Shown here piece after piece: positions 8,735 through 17,882 of a stretch of DNA of 64,000 nt. The notes beneath the pieces are model-generated. The model worked only from the letters and a program-made list of their open reading frames with translations, was not told the DNA's origin and ran no database searches. The position numbers and the translations under genes are program-made. The stretch comes from Micavibrio sp. UBA6145. GTDB lineage: Bacteria; Pseudomonadota; Alphaproteobacteria; Micavibrionales; UBA1664. The stretch's first letter is position 1, and every line of letters begins with the position of its first letter. The DNA lies in contig DIUZ01000002.1 of assembly GCA_002423205.1 (NCBI GenBank), positions 248,001 through 312,000 on the forward strand, read 5' to 3'.

Positions 8735-8831
8735 ACTTGCCTTCAGGGGGTCAAACCCCATATAAAGCGGCATGATTAAACCCGCTGATTTGACGTTTTG
8801 ATTTAGACGCGTCCGCGCTAATATCCACGCC

Positions 8832-9899
8832 ATGGCTTTTGAAGCGCATATCGACACCATCCTGAACCGCCACCGTGAACTGGGCAGCCTCATGGCCGAC
8901 CCGGCGCAGGCAGGCAATTTCATGAAACTGTCCAAGGAATATGCTGGTCTTCAGCCCGTGGTGGACGCGGCGCAGGCGTATCAGGGCGCGCTGAAGGAGT
9001 TTTCTGAGCTGGAAGCGCTCATGAACGATCCGGACATGAAAGACATCGCGACGCAGGAATATTACGCGCTCAAGGAAAAAATCCCGGCACTGGAAGAGGC
9101 GCTGCATCTCACACTGCTGCCCAAAGACGCCGCCGACGAAGGCAACGCCATTCTCGAAATCCGCGCCGGTACCGGCGGCGACGAAGCCGGACTGTTCGCG
9201 GCCGATCTCCTGCGCATGTACAAGGCCTATGCTGCCCTTCGCGGCTGGCGCTTTGACATCATGGACCTGTCGGAAAGCGATGTCGGCGGCATCAAGGAAG
9301 GCATCGTATCGGTCGAAGGTGCCGGTGTATTCGCACGCCTGAAATTTGAATCCGGCGTTCACCGTGTCCAGCGCGTGCCACAAACGGAAACGCAAGGCCG
9401 GGTGCATACATCCGCCGCCACTGTCGCCGTTCTGCCGGAAGCGCAGGAAGCCGACATCGAAATCAATGCCAACGATCTGCGCATCGACACCTACCGTGCA
9501 TCGGGGGCAGGCGGCCAGCACGTCAACCGGACCGATTCAGCCATCCGCATCACCCACATCCCGACCAACACCGTCGTCGCGATGCAGGAAGAACGCAGCC
9601 AGCACAAGAACCGCGCCAAGGCCATGGCCATCCTGAAAAGCCGCATTCTGGCCGCCCAGCGCGAAAAACTGGATTCCGAACGCGCCGCTGATCGCAAATC
9701 TCAGGTCGGTTCCGGCGACCGGTCCGAACGCATCCGTACCTATAACTTTCCGCAAGGCCGCGTCACCGATCACCGCGTTGACCTGACCCTGCACGGCATC
9801 GACCGTGTCATGAACGGCCAGGATCTCGACAAAATCATCGACGCCCTGATCCGTGAAGACCAGGCGGAGAGAATGGCCACCCTTCAGGGTGGCGCGTGA
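8832..9899 (+). CDS. prfA: Peptide chain release factor 1
   Basis: This factor recognises UAA and UAG stop codons and triggers peptide release on the ribosome. It has 355 residues. The GGQ motif needed for hydrolysis lies at 227-229 in SGAGGQHVNRTDSA, and RVPQTETQGRVHTSAATVAV precedes it. The stop-codon recognition region is in the middle domain. The C-terminal NFPQGRVTDHR segment is also diagnostic. The gene overlaps prmC by four bases, which fits the dependence of RF1 on PrmC for methylation of the GGQ glutamine. Confidence 0.98.
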   Translation: MAFEAHIDTILNRHRELGSLMADPAQAGNFMKLSKEYAGLQPVVDAAQAYQGALKEFSELEALMNDPDMKDIATQEYYALKEKIPALEEALHLTLLPKDAADEGNAILEIRAGTGGDEAGLFAADLLRMYKAYAALRGWRFDIMDLSESDVGGIKEGIVSVEGAGVFARLKFESGVHRVQRVPQTETQGRVHTSAATVAVLPEAQEADIEINANDLRIDTYRASGAGGQHVNRTDSAIRITHIPTNTVVAMQEERSQHKNRAKAMAILKSRILAAQREKLDSERAADRKSQVGSGDRSERIRTYNFPQGRVTDHRVDLTLHGIDRVMNGQDLDKIIDALIREDQAERMATLQGGA

Positions 9900-10720
9900 C
9901 ACTCGGTGATCTGTACCAGAATATCCGCGCGCGTTTTCGCGACGCGGGGCTTGATACGCCTGAACTTGATGCGCGGCTGCTGATATCCTACGCGCTTGGC
10001 TGTGCGCCCGATGATGTCATTTTAAAACCCGATATGCCGGTAACATCGAACGCGGTGCTGGATGACGCCGTAGCCCGCCGCCTGAAAAGCGAACCTGTAT
10101 CGCGCATCACTGGCATGCGTGAATTCTACGGTCTGGCATTTGATGTCACGCCCGATGTTCTGGACCCGCGCGCAGACACCGAAACACTGGTCGACGAGGC
10201 ACGCAAATACCTGAAACCCGGCGCGCGCATTCTTGATCTGTGCACAGGCAGCGGCGCGATTCTGGCGGCACTTCTGACGCTTGAGCCGACGGCGACCGGT
10301 ATCGCTGCTGATGTCAGCCAAGCCGCGCTGGATGTGGCACGCGGCAATTTCAAGCGCCACGCCATGGAATCGCGCGTGCAATGCGTGCAGGGCAACTGGC
10401 TTGAAAACGTCGCGGGTACGTTCGATATCATCGCGTGCAATCCGCCTTATATCGAATCTGACGTGATTCATGCGCTCGACGCAGATGTGCGACTCTATGA
10501 TCCGCATCTTGCGCTGGATGGTGGCGCAGATGGTCTCGCACCGTACAGAATCGTTTTTCCACAGATTCGGGGGTGCATGACAGATGATGCCATCGCACTG
10601 TTTGAAATCGGTGCGGCGCAAGCGCCGGATGTAACGCGACTCGCACAAAACGTTGGTCTGAACGTAAAATGCGTACTCAAAGACCTCGGCGGCAATGAAC
10701 GAGTCGTTGTCCTGCACTGA
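9896..10720 (+). CDS. prmC: Release factor glutamine methyltransferase
   Basis: This SAM-dependent enzyme methylates the glutamine of the GGQ motif in release factors. It has 274 residues and starts at GTG (9896), inside the end of prfA. The N-terminal helical domain includes RRLKSEPVSRITGMREFYG near 62-80. SAM motif I is ILDLCTGSGAI (about 111-121). The catalytic NPPY motif is at 182-185, followed by IESD. Unusually for the family, the conserved C-terminal block reads LGGNERVVV. It forms a tight two-gene unit with prfA. Confidence 0.97.
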   Translation: MTLGDLYQNIRARFRDAGLDTPELDARLLISYALGCAPDDVILKPDMPVTSNAVLDDAVARRLKSEPVSRITGMREFYGLAFDVTPDVLDPRADTETLVDEARKYLKPGARILDLCTGSGAILAALLTLEPTATGIAADVSQAALDVARGNFKRHAMESRVQCVQGNWLENVAGTFDIIACNPPYIESDVIHALDADVRLYDPHLALDGGADGLAPYRIVFPQIRGCMTDDAIALFEIGAAQAPDVTRLAQNVGLNVKCVLKDLGGNERVVVLH

Positions 10721-11001
10721 TGTGCACAAAGCGTTTTTAAAAGATTTACCCTCTTGTCGATTTTAAGGCGGCGGCATTAGTCTCCCCTCACTCCGCGAAT
10801 AAAACGATGACGATGAAAAACTAAGGCGAAAGCCGGTACGGGAATGGGGATATCTAAGAGTCTGTTTTGACTCATAGAAACGCGGAAGACACTGAAAAGA
10901 AAAGATTTTCTTGCTTTAGTGAACGAACACCATACGCTTAACTTATGTGGATAACCCTGTGTGGTTCACCACGGACAAATAAAAGGGTCAGGATTAGGGA
11001 C
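10721..11001 (+). promoter_or_regulatory. AT-rich leader upstream of the DUF4167 gene, with a DnaA-box-like site
   Basis: This 281-base stretch has no convincing gene. It contains a small GNRA-loop hairpin (10825-10834), an inverted repeat AAGAAAAGATTTTCTT near 10900, and a perfect match to the DnaA box consensus on the minus strand at 10946-10954 (TTATCCACA). A one-mismatch version (TTGTGCACA) sits near 10722. A purine-rich ribosome-binding site precedes the ATG at 11002. Two boxes are too few for an origin; transcriptional control is more likely. Confidence 0.35.
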
Positions 11002-11499
11002 ATGAGACACAACTCAAGACGCATGAAAAATCGTGGTCAGGGCAGCAATAACAACACGGGCCACCGCCGCAATAACAACGTTCCGCCGCGCATGCAGGTG
11101 TTTGACTCCAACGGTCCGGATGTCCGTATCCGTGGTACCGCCTGGCAGGTTCATGAAAAATACATGGCTCTCGCAAAAGACGCCGCTTCCGCTGGCGACG
11201 TGGTCATGGCCGAAAATTATTCCCAGCACGCTGAACACTACCAGCGCATCATCAACACCTTTGGCGAGCAGACCGGTAACTGGGCTCCGCAAGCCGCGCA
11301 TAACGACGACCAGTCGATGGACATGGACGGCGAAATGGCAGCCCCGGCTGTGATGCAGGCGCAAGCTCAGGCTCAGGCGCAAACACATGCAGCACCCGCA
11401 CCCGCTGCCGCACCGCGTGCCGACCGCCGCGACGATGGTCTGGGCCTTCCGACCAGCCTGTTCAAGGCACCGGCCCAACCGGTTCTCGAAACCGCCTGA
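11002..11499 (+). CDS. DUF4167 domain protein
   Basis: This 165-residue basic protein has a DUF4167 domain, a family found almost only in alphaproteobacteria and usually next to prmC. The N-terminus is rich in Arg and Asn (RRMKNRGQGSNNN), and the conserved core reads GTAWQVHEKYMALAKDA and YSQHAEHYQRIIN (about residues 45-90). The C-terminal half is a low-complexity Ala/Gln/Pro segment. The basic tail and core suggest a nucleic-acid-associated protein, but no function is established. The ATG at 11002 follows a good Shine-Dalgarno sequence, so the longer open frame from 10945 is rejected. A strong terminator follows. Confidence 0.8.
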   Translation: MRHNSRRMKNRGQGSNNNTGHRRNNNVPPRMQVFDSNGPDVRIRGTAWQVHEKYMALAKDAASAGDVVMAENYSQHAEHYQRIINTFGEQTGNWAPQAAHNDDQSMDMDGEMAAPAVMQAQAQAQAQTHAAPAPAAAPRADRRDDGLGLPTSLFKAPAQPVLETA

Positions 11500-11524
11500 T
11501 CTGCCCGAACAAAACCTTAAAAGA

Positions 11525-11549
11525 CCCCGGCCCAAAGCCGGGGTTTTTT
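11525..11549 (+). terminator. Rho-independent terminator of the DUF4167 gene
   Basis: A 7-base-pair GC stem, CCCCGGC with GCCGGGG, has a five-base loop and is followed by six T residues. It lies 26 bases after the DUF4167 stop and before the exporter gene. Confidence 0.92.
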
Positions 11550-11563
11550 GCTAGACTCAAATC

Positions 11564-12457
11564 ATGACCTTTCTTCCGCGCCGCGATTTGTTCCTTGCCC
11601 TTTTGGTTGTGCTGATCTGGGGCGCGCATTTCTTTGTCATCAAAGCTGTCGTTCATGAACTGGACCCGCTGGTGGCGCTCACCATCCGTTTTGGCATTAC
11701 GGCACTGATCTACGTCCCGTTCATGGGGCAGGTGGACCGCCAAACCTTCCTCAAGATTGCCGAGATCGGTGTTTTCATGGGCGTGGTGCACCAGGCCCTG
11801 CTGTTTATAGGCCTGCAAAAACTTGATGCCGCGTCTGTGTCGGTGCTGATGCAATCGCAAACCATCTTTGCCCTGCTTCTGGGGTGGTGGCTTCTGAAAG
11901 AGCGTTTCCGCTGGCGCACGTCGCTCGGCCTGCTCATCAGTTTTATCGGCCTTATCGTCATGCTGGGCGTACCCGACGTCGCCAACAGCCCCGGCGGATT
12001 TATGATCACCATGGCATCGTCGCTGGCCTTAAGCTTTTCCTATATCCGCATGCGCCAGTTGCCCACGGTGTCGCCGGGTACGTTTATCGCCATCGTCAAT
12101 CTGGCATCATTCCCGCTCGCGGGTCTGAGCAGCTTTGTATTCAGTGCGAAAGGGTCATGGGCACATGTGCCTGATGCAAACTGGTATGTGATCAGCGCTG
12201 TGCTGGCCTATCAGGTGTTTGTGGTCAGCGTCTCGCATTTCATCTGGCAGCGTCTGCTCTCCCGTAACGAGGTCGCCAAGGTCACGTGCTTTACGCTTCT
12301 GACACCGGTTATCGCGCTGAGCATTGCCGCCGCCATGGGCACACATATCAGCATGCCCCTTATTCTGGGCACGGTCCTGATCCTTGCAGGGCTTGGCGTC
12401 GTCATCCTTCGCCGCGTCCAGAAACAACAGGACGCGCCGATCGTGATGGTTGAATAA
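11564..12457 (+). CDS. EamA/DMT-family exporter
   Basis: This 297-residue integral membrane protein has about ten predicted helices in two homologous EamA halves. The first begins LALLVVLIWGAHFFVIKAV, a typical DMT start, and the second begins near residue 150. Family members related to YdeD/RhaT export amino-acid derivatives such as O-acetylserine or cysteine; the substrate here cannot be deduced. The gene follows the DUF4167 terminator directly. It ends four bases before the convergent secreted-protein gene. Confidence 0.85.
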   Translation: MTFLPRRDLFLALLVVLIWGAHFFVIKAVVHELDPLVALTIRFGITALIYVPFMGQVDRQTFLKIAEIGVFMGVVHQALLFIGLQKLDAASVSVLMQSQTIFALLLGWWLLKERFRWRTSLGLLISFIGLIVMLGVPDVANSPGGFMITMASSLALSFSYIRMRQLPTVSPGTFIAIVNLASFPLAGLSSFVFSAKGSWAHVPDANWYVISAVLAYQVFVVSVSHFIWQRLLSRNEVAKVTCFTLLTPVIALSIAAAMGTHISMPLILGTVLILAGLGVVILRRVQKQQDAPIVMVE

Positions 12458-12460
12458 GGC

Positions 12461-13015
12461 TTATTCTATCTGCGGCATCGTGCCGGCAGATGTGGCGGCT
12501 GTAACCGGGCGGCCTGTATTGGTCAGTCTCAGGCAGGTGGTGAATCTATGTTCCACCGTATGGGCCGCGTTTGTGGACCATGTTTTAAAGCTGCGCGCAT
12601 AGGGTGACAGATCCGGGCCGTCATTGACCTGGCCGCTGGCGCGGTTTTTAAAAGCACTGCCTTCAATCGTGCCTTTGATGAACATGCCCGCGGACTCGTC
12701 AATGCGGCCTGCATGGCTTCTGTCATGCATGGCGTAGATCGAAACATGTCGGCTGGCAGGTGTGTATTTGATTTCGACGCCGGTCAGGTGTTTGTTCTTC
12801 ACGAAAACCGTGTTGGTGGCTTCATGTGCGCCGACAGTGCCGGTAAAGATCTTTTCGGCAAATATTTTGCCGCCGGGCACGCGGACGGATTTGACGCTCT
12901 CGGCCGCGCAACGTGCGACGGCGGCTTCGTTGGGCGCCTTGCTGGCGGCAGGTGCGGCCGTGGCGATCGTAAACGCAAGAACGGCAGGGGCGGCTACAAG
13001 GGTGTGTTTGAACAT
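12461..13015 (-). CDS. Secreted protein of unknown function
   Basis: This 184-residue protein has a clear Sec signal peptide: MFKHTL, a hydrophobic core, then an Ala-rich site around residues 20-24. The mature part has two Cys (CAAES near 36 and TCLRL near 161) that could form a disulfide, and a stretch KYTPASRHVSIYAMHDRSHAG that suggests a beta-rich periplasmic domain. I recognise no family. It is divergent from clpB and convergent with the exporter gene. Confidence 0.6.
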   Translation of the reverse strand: MFKHTLVAAPAVLAFTIATAAPAASKAPNEAAVARCAAESVKSVRVPGGKIFAEKIFTGTVGAHEATNTVFVKNKHLTGVEIKYTPASRHVSIYAMHDRSHAGRIDESAGMFIKGTIEGSAFKNRASGQVNDGPDLSPYARSFKTWSTNAAHTVEHRFTTCLRLTNTGRPVTAATSAGTMPQIE

Positions 13016-13100
13016 GGATGGTCCTGTTGTCTGTTGAACGTCGAAAACATACGCCCGTCCTTAAATTATGAAAACAAATTGTTGGTTAACGCTGGATTTA

Positions 13101-13114
13101 AGGATTTAAATCCT
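13101..13114. promoter_or_regulatory. Perfect 14-base palindrome upstream of clpB
   Basis: AGGATTTAAATCCT is a perfect self-complementary 14-mer, 92 bases before the clpB start, between two divergent genes. It may be an operator. No sigma-32 type promoter or CIRCE element could be read nearby. Confidence 0.35.
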
Positions 13115-13205
13115 ATATAGTTGATGGGTAATCGTGCTTTTAAAAGACGATTTAACAATTACATGAGATGCTTAATAGGTCTCGCGATCACGAAAGGTGC
13201 CTTCA

Positions 13206-15809
13206 ATGGACTTTGATAAAATGACCGAAAAGGTCCGCAGCTTTTTTCAGGCCGCGCAAACCCTCGCCACCCGCAAAAATAACCAGAGCCTGGAGCCTGA
13301 ACATCTCCTGCGCGTGATGATGGATGACGATTCCGCACTTGTGGACACGCTCGTGCGTGCGTCTTCCGGCAATCCGGACAAACTCAAAAACAATCTCGAC
13401 CGCGCGATTGCCAAATTCCCGTCCGTGACCGGAAGCAATGCCGGCCTGCGCATGTCGAATGACCTGAACAAGATTTCCGATACCGCGCAGGTGCTGGCCG
13501 AAAAATCCGGCGATAAATTCGTGACCACCGAACGCCTGTTACAGGCGATGCTGATGGCACGCACGTCGCCCATTGCTGAACTGATCATCGATGCAGGTGT
13601 CGATGACCGCGCACTGAACACGGCTGTTAACGAACGCCGCAAAGGCCGCACGGCAGATACTGCCAATGCCGAAGACCGTTTTGAAGCATTGAAAAAATAC
13701 GCACGTGACCTGACGGAAGTTGCGCGTGCCGGCAAGCTGGACCCGGTCATTGGCCGCGATGAAGAAATCCGCCGCACCATTCAGGTGTTGTCCCGCCGTT
13801 CCAAAAACAACCCTGTCCTGATCGGCGAACCCGGTGTCGGAAAAACCGCCATTGTCGAGGGGCTGGCCCTGCGTATCGTCAACGGCGACGTGCCTGAATC
13901 CCTCAAAAACAAACGCCTTCTGGCGCTCGACCTCGGCGCGTTGCTGGCCGGTGCCAAATTCCGCGGCGATTTTGAAGAACGCCTCAAGGCCGTGATGGAT
14001 GAAATCAAATCCGCCGCCGGCGAAGTCATCCTGTTCCTGGACGAAATGCACACCATCGTCGGTGCCGGCAAGGCCGAAGGTTCGATGGATGCGGGCAACA
14101 TGCTCAAACCCGCGCTCTCACGCGGCGAACTGCATATGGTCGGTGCCACCACGCTGGACGAATACCGCAAGCACATCGAAAAAGACGCGGCTCTGGCACG
14201 CCGCTTCCAGCCTGTGTTCGTATCTGAACCCACTGTGGCCGATACCATCTCAATCCTGCGTGGGCTCAAAGAAAAATACGAACTGCACCATGGTGTGCGC
14301 GTGACCGACGCTGCCATCGTTGCCGCGGCGCAATTGTCCAATCGTTATATCACCAATCGTTTCCTGCCGGACAAGGCTATCGACCTGATCGATGAGGCCG
14401 CCGCGCGCCTGCGCATGCAGGTGGATTCCAAGCCGGAAGAACTGGACGAGATTGATCGCCGCATCATGCAGCTCAAGATCGAACAGGCAGCCCTGGGCAA
14501 AGAAAAAGACGAGGCATCGAAAGACCGCCTGCAGACGCTTGAAAAAGAATTGCAGACGCTGGAAAAGCAATCTGCCGACATGACATCACAATGGAAGGCC
14601 GAGAAAGACAAGCTCGGCAACGCGCAGAAACTGACCGAGGCACTGGACAAGGCACGCATCGCGCTTGAACAGGCGCAGCGTTCCGGCGACTGGGCCAAGG
14701 CGGGTGAGATTTCGTATTCGGTTATTCCCGACATCGAACGCCGCCTGAAAGCCAGTGAAGGCATGTCCAAACAGGCGATGATCAACGAAGAAGTGCGCGA
14801 AGAAGACGTGGCCGAAGTCGTGGCCCGCTGGACCGGCATTCCCGTCGCCAAGATGCTGGAGGGTGAGAAAGACAAACTCCTCGCGCTTGAATCTTCGCTG
14901 GCAAAACGTGTCGTGGGGCAGGAACAGGCGATTACCGCCGTTGCCCATGCCGTACGCCGCGCACGCGCCGGCCTGCAGGACCCACACCGTCCCATCGGTT
15001 CGTTCCTGTTTCTCGGCCCCACGGGTGTCGGTAAAACCGAATTGACCAAGGCGCTGGCCGAATTCCTGTTTGACGACGACACCGCCATGATCCGCATGGA
15101 TATGTCCGAGTACATGGAAAAACATTCCGTCGCCCGCCTGATCGGCGCGCCTCCGGGCTATGTCGGTTATGACGAGGGTGGTGCACTGACCGAAGCCGTC
15201 CGCCGCCGCCCGTACCAGGTGATCCTCTTCGACGAAGTCGAAAAGGCGCATCCGGATGTATTCAACGTCCTGCTTCAGGTGCTGGATGACGGCCGCCTGA
15301 CGGACGGGCAGGGCCGCACGGTTGATTTCACCAACACGCTGCTGATCCTGACATCGAATATCGGCGCGCATCTTCTGGTCGATCTGCCCGAAGGTGGCGA
15401 TGTCGAACAGGTGCGCAAAGGCGTGATGGAAGAGGTGCGGGCCAAGTTCCGCCCCGAATTCCTCAACCGTCTGGACGAGATATTGCTGTTCCGCCGCCTT
15501 GGCCGGGCCCAGATGGGCGCGATTGTGGAAATTCAGCTGCGCCGCCTGCAAAAACTGCTCACCGACCGCAAGATCACCATCGAGGTCGATGCCAAGGCTC
15601 AGGAATTCCTTGGAGAAAAAGGCTACGACCCCGCTTATGGCGCGCGTCCGCTCAAGCGCATCATCCAAACTTATGTCCAGAACCCGCTGGCCGAACGGCT
15701 GCTCAAGGGCGAAATCCTTGATGGGTCGACGATCAAGGTTGGCTTGAACGGCGATACGCTGACCTTTACCGCGACTGTGGGTAAATCCACAAAATCCAAA
15801 GCGGCCTGA
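13206..15809 (+). CDS. clpB: ATP-dependent disaggregase ClpB
   Basis: This Hsp100 chaperone, with DnaK, rescues aggregated proteins. It has 867 residues, full length. In order it has an N-domain (1-145), AAA1 with Walker A GEPGVGKT (206-213), a long coiled-coil middle domain (about 410-530, Glu/Lys-rich), AAA2 with GPTGVGKTE (604-612) and a C-terminal D2-small domain with YGARPLKRIIQ. ATG 13206 is preferred over an in-frame GTG at 13197 because it follows a GAAAGG ribosome-binding site and matches the family N-terminus. A weak GC hairpin without a T-tract follows the stop. Confidence 0.97.
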   Translation: MDFDKMTEKVRSFFQAAQTLATRKNNQSLEPEHLLRVMMDDDSALVDTLVRASSGNPDKLKNNLDRAIAKFPSVTGSNAGLRMSNDLNKISDTAQVLAEKSGDKFVTTERLLQAMLMARTSPIAELIIDAGVDDRALNTAVNERRKGRTADTANAEDRFEALKKYARDLTEVARAGKLDPVIGRDEEIRRTIQVLSRRSKNNPVLIGEPGVGKTAIVEGLALRIVNGDVPESLKNKRLLALDLGALLAGAKFRGDFEERLKAVMDEIKSAAGEVILFLDEMHTIVGAGKAEGSMDAGNMLKPALSRGELHMVGATTLDEYRKHIEKDAALARRFQPVFVSEPTVADTISILRGLKEKYELHHGVRVTDAAIVAAAQLSNRYITNRFLPDKAIDLIDEAAARLRMQVDSKPEELDEIDRRIMQLKIEQAALGKEKDEASKDRLQTLEKELQTLEKQSADMTSQWKAEKDKLGNAQKLTEALDKARIALEQAQRSGDWAKAGEISYSVIPDIERRLKASEGMSKQAMINEEVREEDVAEVVARWTGIPVAKMLEGEKDKLLALESSLAKRVVGQEQAITAVAHAVRRARAGLQDPHRPIGSFLFLGPTGVGKTELTKALAEFLFDDDTAMIRMDMSEYMEKHSVARLIGAPPGYVGYDEGGALTEAVRRRPYQVILFDEVEKAHPDVFNVLLQVLDDGRLTDGQGRTVDFTNTLLILTSNIGAHLLVDLPEGGDVEQVRKGVMEEVRAKFRPEFLNRLDEILLFRRLGRAQMGAIVEIQLRRLQKLLTDRKITIEVDAKAQEFLGEKGYDPAYGARPLKRIIQTYVQNPLAERLLKGEILDGSTIKVGLNGDTLTFTATVGKSTKSKAA

Positions 15810-15874
15810 TTGCGGGGGGGTAAGTTCCCCCGCTAATCTGACATTCTCACATATTTAAAACGGGGATGTTCCAG

Positions 15875-16846
15875 ATGCGTGCCAGTCGCCTGCTGCTTAG
15901 TGTTGCTGTTGTAACCGGTTTCGGAATGAGCGCCTGCGCCTCCGTCGCCCAGACCAGCGGTACGCAAACCGTGAATGTTCAGGTCGCCGGCGCATCAAGC
16001 GCCACGTGCACATTCAAAAACGATACGGTCAGCGAGAAGGGCCAGTTCCCCGGCAAGCTGACGCTCGCCCGGTCCCGCAACGATGTGCAGGCTGACTGCA
16101 CCGGCGACAACAACCGCCACGTTGCGTTCGTTGTGCCTGCATCCATCTCGCCTGCCGGCCCCATCAACGGCGTGACCAATTCTGTTCTGCCCGCAACCGC
16201 TTATGACACGGCCACTGGCGGCGTCTACGCATATCCGGATCCGCTGACCGTCGACTTCCGCGACATCGGTGAAACATCGGACGCCAGCGACGCGCTCAAC
16301 CCATCGGACGCAAACGCCATTGAAACCGCAGCCCCGCTGACCGTGACGGCGGATTCGCACACGAAGATGCAACCGGTTCTGGAAGACGCCTCCGTGAAAA
16401 CGGCAAGCGCCACCGTATCGTCCGCATCCGCATCGAAAATGAAACCGGTCGCTTCGCCCGAAGATAAAATGGGCGCTGAACCCGGCAAGGTGAAGGCAAA
16501 GGAACGCGCCAAGGCCGAAGCCGCCAAACGTGCGAAGGAAGAAGCCGCCGCCAAAAAACGCCAGGCCGCTGAAGACGCTGCCGCTGCGAAGCGTGCTGCT
16601 GCCGAAGCTGCAGCAGCTGCCGCTGCTGCACCGGCCTCCGCACCGACAGTGGCTGAGCCGGCAACGACGACCACCACAACCACCACAACCACGCCTGCCG
16701 CTGTTGCCCCGGTGCCGAGCGCCGATACGCCCCCGGCCGAAGCCTTGCCGGGTGCCGCCACGGCAACACCGCCGGCACCGACGCCGATCACCCCGGCACC
16801 TTCTGGCACCAACACCGACATTGATAAATATCTGGAAGGCCAGTAA
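15875..16846 (+). CDS. Ala-rich lipoprotein with charged helix and Thr/Pro tail
   Basis: This is a probable lipoprotein of about 323 residues. The signal peptide ends in a lipobox-like SACAS sequence near residue 20. A folded part follows (about 25-130) with two Cys. Then comes a Lys/Ala/Glu-rich segment with AKERAKAEAAKRAKEEAA character (about 210-255) that should form a long charged helix, a run of ten Thr, and a Pro/Ala-rich tail. The layout resembles periplasm-spanning TolA-like spacers, but no family was recognised. ATG 15875 has a GGGG site nine bases upstream; ATG 15866 is too close to it. Confidence 0.65.
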   Translation: MRASRLLLSVAVVTGFGMSACASVAQTSGTQTVNVQVAGASSATCTFKNDTVSEKGQFPGKLTLARSRNDVQADCTGDNNRHVAFVVPASISPAGPINGVTNSVLPATAYDTATGGVYAYPDPLTVDFRDIGETSDASDALNPSDANAIETAAPLTVTADSHTKMQPVLEDASVKTASATVSSASASKMKPVASPEDKMGAEPGKVKAKERAKAEAAKRAKEEAAAKKRQAAEDAAAAKRAAAEAAAAAAAAPASAPTVAEPATTTTTTTTTTPAAVAPVPSADTPPAEALPGAATATPPAPTPITPAPSGTNTDIDKYLEGQ

Positions 16847-16867
16847 TCGCCTTCGCAGCATAAAAAA

Positions 16868-16892
16868 GCCGGGCAGATCGCCCGGCTTTTTT
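16868..16892 (+). terminator. Rho-independent terminator after the lipoprotein gene
   Basis: GCCGGGC pairs with GCCCGGC across a five-base loop and is followed by a T-tract. An A-run on the other side lets it act for the minus-strand gene ending at 16911 as well. Confidence 0.92.
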
Positions 16893-16910
16893 GTTTTCTG
16901 AATGATTTTT

Positions 16911-17813
16911 TTATGACACGTGCAGGGCCGCAGGCTTGGGTGCCAGGCGTGCCTGCATTTCGGCCACGGTGCCTTCCAGCGCATCCACGCGCGCCAGCAC
17001 CTGCGGGTTGAACAATTCGCGCAGGCACATAACCGGGACTTCTTTTTTAAGGATGGCCTTGAACAGGGCCTTGTTGTTGTTGCGTGTCTGCTGGTCGGGC
17101 GTATAACGGTAATTGATCATGACGTTCATGCCGTGCACGGCGTCCGGTGCGTTCGGATCGTCATGCGCGTTCAGTTTGATGTCACCGATCATCGCACCGT
17201 TGCCCATATGGAATTTTTGCACCGGGTCTGTAATGCTCATCAGGTGAAGATACGCCGATGACAGGCGCTGATCGTCGCTTAAAGGTTCGTTGTTATGGCG
17301 TATGATGTTTTGCGCAAGCGTGCGGAACGGCGAAAGCGTCGATAAAAACGCCTCACGCGGCAGATCGGGCATGGCCAGCAATGCCTCGATCAGCATGGTA
17401 CCGGCACCTTTCAGCAGCGGGTTGCCTTCCTTGTCCACCATGTTGCTGATTGAATAAAAGATCAGCGATTGGGGTTCGCCCTTCAGGGGTGCATTTGCAT
17501 CGCTGGTCAAAATGCGGCCTACGTTGCCGGGGATGCTTTCAAAGTTTTCGAGCTTGCGATGCGTCTTGAAAACGTAAATCGCGGCGAGTACTGTTTCTTG
17601 ACTGCTATCGGTGAGGGCGAACACGGTTTTTTTACCGTCCTTGCCGCCCACGCGGAATTGTTTGAGGCGGTCCTCATCCTCGACACCGAAATCATGCACG
17701 GCATCCCTGCGCACCAGTTGCGGCAGAAGATGGGAATGTTCCTGCGTGATTTCGATCAGGCACGGCTGTGTCGCCTGCGTATTGAATGACGTGATATCCG
17801 GTAAGACTGACAT
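16911..17813 (-). CDS. Stand-alone malonyl-CoA-decarboxylase-like catalytic domain
   Basis: This 300-residue protein resembles the C-terminal catalytic (GNAT-fold) domain of malonyl-CoA decarboxylase. Family landmarks are IPGNVGRIL near 94, LIFYSISNM (117-125), STLSP (158-162, catalytic Ser expected at 161), DPVQKFHMGNGA (196-207, catalytic His expected at 202) and MINYRY (232-237). The N-terminal helical oligomerisation domain of the usual enzyme, about 450 residues long, is largely missing and replaced by about 90 unrelated residues. The C-terminus ends in a short predicted coiled coil. The enzyme would release acetyl-CoA and CO2 from malonyl-CoA, but activity on another acyl-CoA is possible. 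No malonate genes lie nearby. Confidence 0.6.
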   Translation of the reverse strand: MSVLPDITSFNTQATQPCLIEITQEHSHLLPQLVRRDAVHDFGVEDEDRLKQFRVGGKDGKKTVFALTDSSQETVLAAIYVFKTHRKLENFESIPGNVGRILTSDANAPLKGEPQSLIFYSISNMVDKEGNPLLKGAGTMLIEALLAMPDLPREAFLSTLSPFRTLAQNIIRHNNEPLSDDQRLSSAYLHLMSITDPVQKFHMGNGAMIGDIKLNAHDDPNAPDAVHGMNVMINYRYTPDQQTRNNNKALFKAILKKEVPVMCLRELFNPQVLARVDALEGTVAEMQARLAPKPAALHVS

Positions 17814-17882
17814 GGTAATATTAGGCCCCTCATTGAATATTCTAACTTACCGTTCCGCCGGGCATATCGTCAATTTATGTGC

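Noticed and set aside
10721..11001. Chromosomal replication origin
   Set aside because: One perfect and one imperfect DnaA box in a short intergenic region are too few, and no origin-linked genes are adjacent.
14586..15668. 360-codon minus-strand open frame opposite clpB
   Set aside because: Shadow of the ClpB AAA2 domain in GC-rich DNA.
15812..15833. Rho-independent terminator after clpB
   Set aside because: A GC hairpin is present but no T-tract follows, so I did not list it as a terminator.
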